Source: Quercus robur
Taxonomy: Eukaryota > Streptophyta > Magnoliopsida > Fagales > Fagaceae
NCBI RefSeq assembly: GCF_932294415.1
Contig: NC_065538.1
Location: 76,521,834 to 76,585,833 of the forward strand
Length of the DNA stretch: 64,000 nucleotides
Reading direction: 5' to 3'
Both the position numbers and the translations under genes were made by a program. Each line of letters begins with the position of its first letter. Position 1 is the stretch's first letter. Of the stretch, positions 12,342 to 23,329 are shown piece after piece. Below the pieces are notes generated by a model. The model was not told where the DNA came from. It ran no database searches and saw only the letters and a list, made by a program, of their open reading frames with translations.

Positions 12342-13975
12342 TCAGCAGAAAAATATTGAACAACTTGACCCTTTGGGGAACGACAGTATTTGTGCAGAAA
12401 TTTCCTTTAGCTTCATTATGTCCCCACTGCATTCGAAATCAAATGCATCAAACGAAATGCTAATCCTCTTCAAAACTAACGCAATTTTAAGCAAAATCTT
12501 TATTGCATGAATCTCTTTTTCATCTCCAGATAAGCCAAAAATATTGATAGTCTTGAGGTGGGTCATGAGACATGAAGGCACTCGATCCAATATTGAATCA
12601 TAAATTCCATGATATGTAATCCCCTACATGGTTAACAAACAACACAAAGTTAGTGCAGTGGCAATTCAACAGTGGTCAAGGCACTGTATCAAAAATTGCA
12701 GTTCATAAAAAGTTACCATTGCTAGTTCAAGAAAGTCAAGACAAGGAGAGTTCCGAAGTATGGTCAGTAGACGAGAAAATTCAATTGGTAATTCACTGCC
12801 CAAAGTGAGACTGGTCAAATTGTTGAAAACAGGAAGAAGGGGAAATAACTCCTCTGCATAATTGAGAACCTACAATAACACAAAACACCACCATTAAAAA
12901 GTTTCAGGTGAGCCTCTTAATAAGTGAATAGATAAAAGGAATCCTTGCTACAAAGGGATTCATTTACACAAGTAATTAGCAGTTGTGAACATACCTCGAG
13001 AGAACTAACCTGTAGTCTCAGCTTTTCTACATTACCGAGCCCATCTAGAAGCTTATATAGATGATGAGCATCTTGAACATCTACGTAGAAATCTTCATCA
13101 TCTCTTTGAAAGACTTCAATAGATGCATCAACAACTGAGGATGAATTTAATAAGCAGAAATCATTTAGGTGGTCACCACTGAAAGAAAAAGATTCCAAAC
13201 TATTTCCAAAAATCTTAACTTGACAACTGTTTGATTCATTCTGACCATCTGCGTCAGCATTCAGGTCATCTTTATTCTCATTTGCATCACTAATATGTAG
13301 AATTCGAAGCATTGGAGGAGCGATATACACAGCCTTGACATTATTCCAAATGCAGTCAATTATAAATAACTCCTCCAGAATTGGGCAACCTGAGAAGAGC
13401 TGTTGTGTTGAATTATCATCCGGAAATATAACTTCCATAAGAATCAATTTCTTGAGACTTGGAAAACTGACACTTGTAGTAGGGAGTTTGAGGTAATGGA
13501 ACATGGAAAGTGTCAACTCTTTTAATGATTCACATGTAAATAAGCGAGGCGTCAATTCTAATGATTCCTGAAAGTTTGCAAGACCCAAATATAACACCTG
13601 AACCTTATGCTTCACAACAGCACTTATCCATGAATTAATGCGATGTGTTTCACATTCCACATCACATGAAAGAGAGAAATCTTTTATATTTGAGGAATCA
13701 CGAAGTGCAAGCGCTCTTTGTACAAAATTCATGAGCATCGTCTTCCTATCCGGTTCCTCTTCATAAAACTCGAGTTTGGGAATGGATGTCCATAGGTATT
13801 GCCATCTTTTCGATAATATGCTTGTTCTGACAGCATCTTTGGTTGATAGGTATGACAAAATGTGCTCAAGAATTGCATCTGGTAAGTTGTCAATACCGTT
13901 TCTGCTCTTAATAGCATTCTGTTTCTTTCTGAACTTTATCTTCTTGACATTTTTTAATTCAAAACTTACATCCAT
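12342..13975 (-). CDS. F-box/LRR/FBD protein, gene A
   Basis: Predicted SCF ubiquitin-ligase substrate adaptor: the F-box binds SKP1 and the leucine-rich repeats recruit a target. Coding exons are 12995-13975, 12717-12869 and 12342-12623, joining in phase for 471 residues. A basic N-terminus (KKIKFRKKQN) precedes the F-box at about residues 28-70 (IDNLPDAILEHILSYLS, then SKRWQYLWTS). Leucine-rich segments follow (LFTCESLKELTL, GCPILEELFIIDCIW), and the FBD domain fills exon 3. The MDVS start is chosen because a 5'-UTR intron (about 13991-14405) ends just before it. Compared with genes B and D the C-terminus is shorter: a TGA follows the SCSIFFC end, while readable family-like sequence (ITILKFP) continues downstream. 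It is the most diverged full copy in the array. The target is unknown. Confidence 0.92.
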
Positions 13976-14407
13976 TATTTGATGATTTTCCTACACCACA
14001 TTACCCATTGTCAGATTTGTCTTTAGAATTCATAACAGCCCCTTTTGAGTTCTAAAATAAAATATAGATTCCTAAAACAATTTTTATGAACTCCTATCAT
14101 GGAAAACTAATAAAACAAAAATTAAACATTCTAAATCCAACCCAACTTTTTATTATTATTATTATTGATCTGTTTGCCACAACAAATAGAAGAAAAACTA
14201 AAGCAAACCTCAATAGTGAATGCTAATCTATCACCCCATGTATTTAACAATTATCCTGAATTCATCCAATAAAATTGAGAACCCATCCAAGAAATTCATT
14301 CAATAATGGAAACCACCATTACCATCAAAACTAAGTTCAGAGACCCACATAGCAATTTTTACTTATTTAAGCACAAAACAGAAAGAAACATAGTATAGAA
14401 CTGACCT

Positions 14408-14886
14408 GAAAGCACCCTGGTATGTAGTCTGGATGTTGACCCAATTCCTGAAAGTACAAAATGTAGATTTTGTTATGGATTTATTCGTACCCAAGTTTAA
14501 GTATCTTCCTCTCTGTCTTCTATAACTGACTTAACTGTTCCAAAAATCATAACTGTGGAATGGTATTGGACATTTGGTGGGCTTTTTAATCGTAGGTTCT
14601 TGGCTGAAAAATATTTATTATCAAGTGTACCATATAACATGTATGCAAAATAAGTGTATCAACATTTCATTATCCTTCTCAAAAAAAAAAAAAAAAAAAA
14701 AAAAAATCATTATCAAATGTTATCCAAAAAAAAAACCATATCAACATATTGCTACTATTAGGGTATTAGTGGGTGGTTATTTTTGTGTACTTTTCTCTTA
14801 TTTGCGAGAAGTGCTACATCTCTATGATATTTTTATGACACTTTCATAGCAAATTATAAGTTATTCGTTGTTATTAGTTTTAATTT
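14408..14886. other. 5' leader exon and upstream region of gene A
   Basis: A leader exon ending at 14406 with donor CAG|GTCAGT is conserved in all the F-box copies. Upstream are A-rich runs (14682-14706) and no other gene. The promoter should lie in this stretch, but I cannot place a TATA box with confidence. Confidence 0.5.
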
Positions 14887-15066
14887 AGAAATGTGTTACG
14901 TCTACAACATTTTTACAACAAATCATAAGTTGTTAGTTGTTATTAGTTTAAATTTGAACCTGACAGTAAAATTACTTTTTGGCCTAACAATAACAACTAG
15001 TAACAACCTACCACTTATGATTTATTGTGAAAATGTTGCAAAAATATCATGTACATATCATTTCTC
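14887..15066. mobile_element. MITE-like inverted-repeat element
   Basis: The left end (AGAAATGTGTTACGTCTACA and on) and the right end are imperfect inverted repeats about 60 bases long, each containing the ACAAATCATAAGT-type motif. Partial extra arms lie at about 14810-14885 and 15095-15175, so copies seem to have inserted next to or into one another. No target-site duplication was defined. Confidence 0.55.
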
Positions 15067-15935
15067 TTTAATTTAAATCTGTCTTGTAAATTACTTTTTT
15101 GCCTACTAATAATAATCAGTAACATTTGCCTTTTCAAATTTATTGTGAAAATTTTGTGGATATAACATTTCTGTTTATTTATTGGACTTTGATACAAACC
15201 CGACGGTTGATAACAAATAGTCTCTTTTCATGTTTAGATTTGCGATTGGGTTTGATAGGACGACAGTGAATGGTCCCTTTCTATTAATGGTTTCGAAACT
15301 TAGAAAGGCCTTACAGAAGGATGACGACTTCGGCTCTAAAGTAAATAGGCATTTCATTTTGGGTTACTGACACCAATCACATTGTTACCACAATATAAAG
15401 TCGCCTCTACAAATGTTAAAAACAAATGAGATCTTTTTACTCATTCTGGACTTTCAGTCAGGTCCACGTTTTTTACTTGGGAGGCACGGTCGGTCTTTTT
15501 TTATTTTATGTGTGTAGAATTCAATATGATTTAAGTTATAAAATAGATTAGCAATGAATTCTTTTGTGTCTAGGCATAGCAAAAGGTTAAGACTTGGCAA
15601 TGAGAAGTAGGAAAAAGCAACAACTATAAATACAATAGTTTCTCAAAAAAAAAAAAAAAAAAACTACAAATACAATAAATGCACAAGTTCAATTGGTAAT
15701 AATAAGTAGGAAAATACCTCACCAGCAGTTTGAAGTGTTATTAGTAATATGCTTTCCACCTTTAAAAAGGGATAGAGTATGTACATTCTACAATGGAATG
15801 AAGAGTAATTATTAGGTGTTTTCGGAACATTGTGACACAGCACTCCTTCTGTCTTTCATTTGCCTTGTATTGAAGATTTCACTAATTAAATTTATTGTGA
15901 GATCTATCATAAATATGAGACAAGGGAGAGCCATG

Positions 15936-16038
15936 TCACCATGCTCCTAGAGGTAAAATTCAAGTATATCATATCTCAAGTAGTGTGTTTTCGTTTAAGT
16001 ATATCATTTCTCAAGTAGTGTGTCACCATGATCCTAGA
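15936..16038. repeat. Imperfect local duplication
   Basis: A 27-base stretch at 15962-15988 recurs at 15998-16023 with one change and one missing base. The neighbouring TCACCATG-N-TCCTAGAG recurs at 15936-15952 and 16023-16038 in altered order. This overlaps the C-terminal end of the serine-rich minus-strand frame. Confidence 0.65.
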
Positions 16039-16269
16039 GTCCATCCTCGTCCTTAGTTCCTCTTGAAGGACCTCTAATGGAACCCTAGGAACCCCGAACG
16101 TGTATTGCTCATCCGTAGCGTTCCCTCCACTACTATTACTATCACTACTGCTACTATTACTACCACTAGAGCCACTATCACTAGAGATATCATGATACTC
16201 ATCTATCTCCCTATTATCACTATTGCTAGACAAAGACACTATGATTTCAGACATTTTGAAAAAACTCAA
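15976..16269 (-). CDS. Serine/aspartate-rich short protein, unrecognised, possibly TE-derived
   Basis: A 97-residue frame, with ATG at 16269 or 16254. The first third is acidic and Ser/Asn/Gly-rich (runs such as SSDSGSSGSNSSSSDSNSSG). A less simple tail follows (VPRVPLEVLQEELRTRM, VTHYLRNDILKRK). I do not recognise a family. The composition recalls N-termini of plant retrotransposon ORFs, and the frame ends in the local duplication. Upstream on the same strand are leader-like pyrimidine-rich sequence and CTATAAATAG at 17145-17154. The presumed leader is split by the hAT element at 16347-17067. It could be the 5' end of a decayed retroelement or a lost host gene. Confidence 0.35.
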   Translation of the reverse strand: MSFFKMSEIIVSLSSNSDNREIDEYHDISSDSGSSGSNSSSSDSNSSGGNATDEQYTFGVPRVPLEVLQEELRTRMDSRIMVTHYLRNDILKRKHTT

Positions 16270-16346
16270 GGAAAACCTAAAGACGAGATGGAGAAGATAC
16301 CTGGCTCTAAACGAAGAAGGCCTAAGGACACAGGAAGACTTCTAGA

Positions 16347-16810
16347 TAGGAATGGCAACAGGCGGGTTTCTTTATGCCCGGATCCGACTTGCGGGCCTAT
16401 ACCCGGCTTGTTTAATAAACGGGTTTTTTTGTTGCTGGGCTTGTCGGCGACGATTTTCTTGGATCTTGTTTTCTAGGCTTGGTTTTGGCTGTGGTGGCTT
16501 GGGTGAGTAGTCAGTTTTGGGTGCTTGAAGCGTTGAAGCTTGGGTGAGTTGCTAACTTGGGTGGCTTGGGTGAGTTGCCACCAGTCACCGATCTCTATTT
16601 TCATTGAGTGCTTGAAGCGTTAAAGCTGGTGCTTGATCGCTTAACGGAGCACTTGAGGGAGGGCGGTGATAGGGCTTGACCGACGGTGACAGCTTGGGCC
16701 GACGGTGAGATTGAGAGCCAGTGAGAGTGAGTGGGAGAGGAGAGTGGGCGACTGATGAGTGACTAAGTGTGTATTGTGAGATGAGAGAGGGTTAGTTTTA
16801 GGGTTTATAA

Positions 16811-16855
<45 letters not shown>

Positions 16856-17067
16856 TATATATATATATATAAGGGTTTTTTTTGTAATTGTATTAACTTA
16901 TAACCGGGTCGGGTTTTTATCAAAACCTAGACCCGACTTGGACCTGTTTCGGGTTTTTTTTTAAAACCCAAACCTAACCCTATTTTTTATCGAGCCAAGT
17001 AAAACTCGACCCATTAGGGTCGAGTCAAGCCAGGTACTCACAAGTCGGGTAACAATTGCCGTCCCTA
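16347..17067. mobile_element. Non-autonomous hAT-like DNA transposon
   Basis: Terminal inverted repeats TAGGAATGGCAAC and TAGGGACGGCAAT are flanked by an exact 8-base target-site duplication, CTTCTAGA (16339-16346 and 17068-17075), as expected for hAT elements. The 721-base body contains Gly/Trp-codon-like G/T-rich sequence and a TA/CA microsatellite (about 16815-16870). No transposase is visible. Confidence 0.88.
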
Positions 17068-17144
17068 CTTCTAGACGAGGCGCTAGACGACAAGTGTCAA
17101 AGAAGAAAAAATGGGAAATGTGAAAGGGTAGGAGAGGAATTCTA

Positions 17145-17154
17145 CTATTTATAG
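17145..17154 (-). promoter_or_regulatory. Candidate TATA box
   Basis: CTATAAATAG on the minus strand, followed by leader-like sequence toward the serine-rich frame at 15976-16269, with the hAT insertion in between. Removing the hAT would put the TATA about 165 bases upstream of the ATG. Confidence 0.4.
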
Positions 17155-17389
17155 GCAACAAAGCTGGTCATAGGAAACGACACAACCAACTAGAAGAAGC
17201 CACTTGGTACTTTTCTTAAAGGACGAAACGACATGACTAATGAACTTCAGGATCGCGCCACATGTCAACAATCAAAGGTAAAATTCAAAAATTCAAAAAA
17301 AAAAAATGATAGACAAAACAAGGACAAGGGAGCAACTGATGGTGATAAACACAAGTATTGCTTGTCCTTGTGTCGTTGTCCAAAGAAAG

Positions 17390-17918
17390 CCACACTTATA
17401 TCAGCTCGTCCAAGAACGAGAACATACAAAGACACTCATCCATTGACGACCGAGTTATACAGTGAAGGGAGCTCTCCATAGACGAGTTTATCTACAAACG
17501 ACAAGTACATGGGCCAACAAAATATACTTGATGAGGTTTGTGGAAAATCTTCCATTAGATTCACATAAACAAAATACAACACGTTGCTTGATACGTGGAA
17601 GGAATTCCACGTACTACGCTCTATATAGCCCATTTTCTTTATCTATCACCAACATCACCCATGATGGTGATGGATCCAAGTAAGTAGACCCACATCTAAC
17701 TCTCTATAAAAGGGGTAAATCTTATTCATCCAAGGTAAGTTCTAATCATTCACTATTTTCCATTCTTGTGTCCTAGAGAAAAATTGACTTAACCGTTAGA
17801 GGGTCTTTGGCCGAGTCACACTGATTACCTTTGACATCCTTCTCTTTCTTTTCAGAATTCACAGCCATTACCAAGTCCGAAGTATTTCAACTTACTAATT
17901 TTCATGCATCATCAACAA
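17390..17918 (+). mobile_element. LTR-like fragment, probably Ty3/Gypsy
   Basis: CTCTATAAAAGGGG near 17700 looks like an LTR TATA box. About 100 bases downstream is TTAGAGGGTCTTTGGCCGAG, a motif typical of U5 in plant Gypsy LTRs. The right edge is put near 17918 because from there the sequence again matches the F-box 3' flank seen at about 31975. The left edge and target-site duplication are not defined. Confidence 0.5.
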
Positions 17919-18013
17919 TCATTTACCTTTGTGTTAACCCGTAATCTCTTTTCCAATGAAAGCTTTCAATTTATCCTCCCCAAGTCTAATTTCATACACC
18001 TTCATCCATTTAT

Positions 18014-18270
18014 GAGGCGTTTAGTTTGTTGTAATGTGTCTTTAATATGATGCATATTACGATGATGTGACATTAAGATTTTTGGTTTATTTTATTTTTT
18101 CTAACATTATCATAATCTAAAATTAATTACAAAATATATTATATCACATTAATCTCATCACCTTTCTAAATAATATAATGTTGTATTCTTGTATAGAGAT
18201 TATATTAATATAAAATTACAATAATGTAATATTACAGTGTAATGTGACCTCATGGCGAACCAAATGCCCC
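18014..18270. mobile_element. MITE-like element in the 3' flank of gene B
   Basis: Imperfect terminal inverted repeats (GAGGCGTTTAGTTTG against GGGGCATTTGGTTCG) enclose an AT-rich body. The related flank at 34885-34945 continues without this insert, which marks it as an insertion in the gene B copy. The target-site duplication seems to be TTAT or similar, but the edge is ambiguous. Confidence 0.6.
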
Positions 18271-19213
18271 CTTATTTGTTTCTTTTACTACCCCAACTGA
18301 GTGATTGCATTCACAAAATCCATATGGCAGTATGTTAGTCTTTTTGGTCTTTTCACTAGAAGATTCTGCCATAATTTCTTTGAGCAATTACATTTTAAAG
18401 TTGTTCAAGCTTCTCTCTTGTTACATCTTTCTAGAAGACCTGTTCCAAGATCAGTATCTGCCTTATTCTATCTCTTTAAATGCCAATTGTTGAAATGAAT
18501 ATGATTTGTATGAAGCATTGCATTTTTCTTTCAGATCCTTAAGTCCACCCAATCTATAGTGGTTATCACCCCTAGTTTCTCCAATGCCTAAACTCTTTTA
18601 AAGAAGAATAATGGTTGAAAGAAATATCCACTTCCTAGTATTTCCCCTCCTCTCCATTGGCCAAAATATAAAGAGAAGAATAAAGGAGACGGCACTTTGC
18701 ACTTAGTAGAAACTAGAGCAGCACGTTTAAGAGATATCTTACTCTATTTCTGGCCAAGGAAACATAAAAAGCAATTTAAGCTGCATATTGTAGGTTTGAA
18801 ACTTAAGTAGGTGTTTCAATATCCCAAAAAACCAATATAATGAGAGGAGTTGGGACTTGACACACCATAGATCTCCCTAGGACAAAAAGAACCAAACAAT
18901 AAAAATCCTAGAGTATTAGAATTTATTCTACCTAATGGTAGATCCACATCCAGGCACCTTTAGGAGCACGACAACCATTACGTAATATGAACTGTGAGCC
19001 TAGATGTTCAAGGGAACAAACATTGCATTACATGTCACAAGGGTGACACCTGAAGCTCTCAAAACATATATAACTGTATAGCTTGAAGGAGTTAAAGCAA
19101 CCAACACATTACTTGAAGAGTCAAAGAAAGAGAATCACAAACTTTGGCAGGATGACAAAGGCAAAAGGTAAATTAGGAGGTTAAAAAATATGCCATAATT
19201 TTCCATGTGTCAA
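18271..19213. other. 3' flank of F-box gene B
   Basis: Homologous to 32050-33080 and 34870-35910, so part of the duplicated F-box unit. It probably holds the 3' UTR (about 18900-19213). Short open frames here are not conserved in the sister copies. No other gene seen. Confidence 0.6.
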
Positions 19214-20899
19214 TTAGCTGCAATTTGGAAACTTGAGAGCGGTGATCTGTATTTGATTGAAACCCAAAAAGAAATCTACTGCACAGCTCATTGACCCTCT
19301 AGGGAACAACAGTATCTGTTTATAAATTTCCTTTTGCTTCTTTAAGCCCCCCCTGGATTTGAAATGATAATCATCACAAACAATGACAATCCTCTCCAAA
19401 ACTGATGCACTTTCAAGAAAAATCTTTACTGCATGCATCTCTTTTTCATCTCCACGAAATTCAGAAATTTCAATAGTCTTGAGGCGTGTCACAAAACATT
19501 TAGGCACTTTATCCAATACCCAATCATAGTTTTTATCATATCTGGGTAGGCAGAACACCTACATGGTTACCAAACACAAAATTAGCTACAGTAGTAATTT
19601 ATAAGAGGTCGGGACACTGTAACAAAAGTTGCAGTTCAAACAAAGTTACCATTTGAAAATCAAGAAAGTCAAGACAAGGAGAGTTTTGGAGTATGGTTTG
19701 TACTGCTCCACAAGTAAACAAGGATTCCACACTTTCCAAGCTGAGTCTGGTCAGTTTGTAAAATACAGGCACATGGGCAAATAACTCTTCTGCATGATTC
19801 AGAACCTATGATAACAGAAAACATCTCAACAAGTTTCAAGTGAATAGAAATGACTGCTACAAAGGGATATATTTATTCATGTGATTAGCAGTTGGGAACA
19901 TACCTCAAGAGTACCATTAGATACTGTTAGCTTTTCCACACTACTGAGCCCACTAAGAAGCTTATAAACACGATGAGCATCTTGGTAACAATCTACTTCA
20001 TTTCTTTCAAAGACTTGAATAGACACATCAACTATTGAGGATGAGTTGTAGAAGCAATAATCATTTATGAGTTCACCATCAAAAGAAAAAGATTTCAAAC
20101 TAGTTCCAAAAATCACAACTTGACAACCATTAAAATCGTTCTGATCATCTGCGTCAGCATTCAGGTCATCTTTATCATCATTTTCACCATACTTTTCAGT
20201 GAATAAGTATCTATCACTTATGAACAACCTTTGAAGCATTGGAGAAGAGATACAAACAGTCTTGACATTTTTCCAAATGCAGTCAACTATAGATAAGTTC
20301 TCCAGGATTGGGCAACCCATAAAGAGCTGTTGGGTTGAATGATCATCAGAAAATATAACTTTCCCAAGAGTCAATATCTTGAGACTAGAAAAGCAAATAC
20401 TTGAAGGGAGCTTGAGAGAGTGGAACATGTGAAGTGTCAATACTTCTAATGATTCACAAGTAAATAAGCAAGGCGACAATGCTAACAATTCCTGAAAGTT
20501 TCTAAGATACAGATTTAACACTTGAACCTTATGCTTCACAACAGAACAAATCCACGAGTTAATATGAGATGTATCATATTGCACGTTACATGACAGAGAG
20601 AAGTTTTTTATATTTGAAGGATCATGAAGTGCAAGCACTCTTTCCACAAATTTCATAAACATCAACCTCCTATCCAGTGCCCCTTCATCAAAATCAAGTT
20701 TGGGGATGGATGTCCATAGGTATTTCCATCTTTTTGATAATATGCTCGTTTGGATAGCATTTTTGGTTGAAAGGTATGACAAAATGTGCTGAAGAATTGG
20801 GTCTGGTAAATTGTCAATTTCCTTTCTGCTCTTATTAGCATTCTGTTTCTTTCTGAACTTTTGTTTCTTGGCCTTGTCCAAGGGAAAACTTACATCCAT
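19214..20899 (-). CDS. F-box/LRR/FBD protein, gene B
   Basis: Predicted SCF substrate adaptor of 498 residues. Coding exons are 19904-20899, 19650-19805 and 19214-19558, with all junctions in phase. The F-box is at about residues 28-70 (IDNLPDPILQHILSYLS), leucine-rich segments run through about 120-330, and exon 2 adds the VLNHAEELF and NSPCLDFL repeats. Exon 3 is the FBD domain (CFVTRLKTIEISEF, HAVKIFLESASVLERIVI, QILLFPRGS) ending ITALKFPNCS. An in-frame ATG at 20926 is rejected, because the 5'-UTR intron acceptor (20917-20916, GTGTAG|GAGAAT) lies between it and MDVS. The leader donor is at 21944. This is the best preserved long form and serves as the reference for judging C and the pseudogenes. 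Confidence 0.94.
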
Positions 20900-20915
20900 A
20901 GTATTGACGATTCTC

Positions 20916-21200
20916 CTACACCACATAACCCGTTGTCAAATTAGTCTTTAGATGTCATAACAGCACCTTTGTTCATTCTGAAAAGAGTTCCAGAGAAGGA
21001 TACACTTTTGCGTATGCCATTGAAATATTGACCCATAAAATAATTTTCAGGAACGTTTTGTGAATCTAACAAAGATACTTTGCAACAACAACAACTACAA
21101 TAACCAAGCCTTTAGTGAATGTCATTGGCATTGCTTGCGCTCGTTTATGAGGAGAACCTGGGTTTGAAGCCCTCTTCCTCCATTGTTATAACTATCAAAT

Positions 21201-21233
<33 letters not shown>

Positions 21234-21607
21234 TTCCTAAAAAATTTTAGTTGGCTATAGATGTATTCTTTTCCACAATTTTATTTTAATCCATTTGTTT
21301 CGATAAAAAATCATGTGTAAAAATAGCTTTTTGCATTTTTTAATGTTTGGTAGTATAAAAAAAATGAGTAAAAATGAAAACTATCTCTAATAATCATAAA
21401 AAGTATAGCTTACTTTTCATAAGTTTTTATCTACTAAAATTTTTAAGAGATCATTCTCTAAAACTCATTTAAGATTGCTACCAAATGAAAATGAGATAGT
21501 TTTATAAAAAATATTTTTCAAAAAATGACTCATTTTCTAAAAAACATTAATGTCAGAACAATTTTGACAAACAGATCCAATTAATCCTCAACAACCATAG
21601 ATGCTTA

Positions 21608-21651
<44 letters not shown>

Positions 21652-22505
21652 GGAAATCTTCAACATTCTGAATCCACCCAAATTTTTTTTTCTTTCTAAT
21701 ATTTTCTGTGCTTCTCTTTCCTCAAAACAAAATGGAAGAAAAACTAAAGCAAACCTAAAATACTAATCCCTCACCACCATGCATTTACCGATTATCCAGA
21801 ATACCCATAAAGTTTCCAAGTCCTAAACTTTCTAAGCAAAGTGAGAAAAAAATTCACTCAACATTACCATCAAAACTAAGTTCAGAGACCCACATAGCGA
21901 TTCTTATTCATTAGCGGGCAAAAAAAAAAAAAAAAAAACTGACCTGAAATGAAGCAGTCTTATTTGTGGTTCTGAAAGTTAACCCAGTTCCTGAAAAACA
22001 CAAAATGAGTCAAAAAAATATGTTGGGTTTGGATTGATTTTTTTCACTCGAACCCCAAGTTGGGAGTATCTTTCACAGAAATCTGTGTCTTTATTTGGGT
22101 TTTTTTTTTTTTTTTTTTTGCTGAATTTTATTTGGGTTTATCTTTAGCTTTTGAAGTGCGGGAGCAAAAATATATATTAGAGGTTGAAATTTATTAAGAC
22201 GAATTATAAATAAGAAATAAAAAAGTTGTATAAAATTACTCCATGTTCTATAAAACTTCCCACTACTCCATTACGCAACTAAAACTACCCCATGTTCCTA
22301 ATAAAAAAAAATAAAAAAATACCTCATGTTTTTAAAATAAATAAAAAAACCTACATACAAAGGAGCCTCATTTAAGCGCAAAGTGCATTTAATGAGACTA
22401 GTACTATTGTAAGGAGATATTGACGTGTTGTGTGGTTACTAAAACATGATGACTGTGATTTGTCCCTTTAAATTGTTTTGAAACACATTGATGCAGCATC
22501 TATAC
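20916..22505. other. 5'-UTR intron, leader exon and upstream region of gene B
   Basis: The 5'-UTR intron spans about 20916-21943. The leader exon lies from 21944 to about 22000. TA microsatellites lie at about 21206-21231 and 21615-21648, and homopolymer runs at 21920-21938 and 22101-22120. No other gene seen. Confidence 0.6.
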
Positions 22506-22770
22506 TACTCCCTCCGTCCCATTTTGTTTGTCCTGTTTGAAAAGTCAAATTTTTTAAGGGAACATCATTTATTGTCTTGTCTACCTTTTAAAAATGTATA
22601 AGTTTCCAAAACTACCCTTAAATAAATTTATCAAAAAATTAAATTATTAATAAAATAGGGGTATAATAGGAACATTAGTAAATTAATGACTTTTATTTTT
22701 AGAAATAGGACAATATTTTGGGACATCTCAAAATGGAATAGAGGACAAACAAAGTGAGACGGAGGGAGTA
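22506..22770. mobile_element. Stowaway-type MITE
   Basis: Both ends carry the CTCCCTCCGTC terminal inverted repeat typical of Stowaway. About 28 bases are inverted-repeated with two mismatches, extending to TTTGTTTGTCC. The element is flanked by TA. It is AT-rich, about 265 bases long, and has no coding capacity. Confidence 0.92.
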
Positions 22771-22810
22771 CTATTTAGATCTTTTTTTTATAATTTATTT
22801 ATGGTAGTTA

Positions 22811-23282
22811 TCATTTTTTGTTTAAGCCCCCTAGATTACGATATTCATCACAAACGATGACAATCCTCTCCAAAATTGATGCACTTTCAAGAAAAATCTT
22901 TACAGCATGCATCTTTTCTTCATCTTCATGAAATTCATAAATTTCAATAATCTTGAGGTGTGTCACAAAACATGTGGGCATTGTATCCAATACCCAATCA
23001 TAATTTTTATCATATCTGGGTAGGCAGGACACCTACATGGTTACCAAACAACACAAAATTAGCTACAGTGGCAATTCATAAGTGGTCAGGACACTATAAC
23101 AAAAGTTGCAGTTCAAACAAAGTTGCCATTTGAAAGTCAAGAAAGTCAAGACAAGGAGAGTTTCGGATTATGGTTTGTACTGCTCCACAAGTAAACAAGG
23201 ATTCTACACTTTCCAGGCTGAGTCTGGTCAATTTGTAAAATATAGGCACATGGGCTAATGACTCTTATGCATGATTCAGAAC
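22811..23282 (-). pseudogene. F-box/LRR/FBD pseudogene: exons 2 and 3 only
   Basis: The exon 2 equivalent is 23127-23282 and the exon 3 equivalent begins at 23032 (SCLPRYDKNYDWVLD, then the FBD segment HAVKIFLESASILERIVI). The large F-box exon is absent. Exon 2 has an in-frame TAA at its sixth codon. Its donor reads GC instead of GT, and the FBD is cut short near 22815, close to the Stowaway element. Sequence to the right switches to the inter-unit repeat at about 23330. The parent is closest to gene B. Confidence 0.9.
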
Positions 23283-23329
23283 CTATAATAATTGAAAACA
23301 TCACAACAAGTTTCAAAAAAATCTACATA

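Noticed and set aside
20900..20926. Upstream ATG extension (MWCRRIVNT) of gene B and its equivalents in C and D
   Set aside because: A 5'-UTR intron acceptor lies between this ATG and MDVS, and in gene A the equivalent ATG is out of frame.
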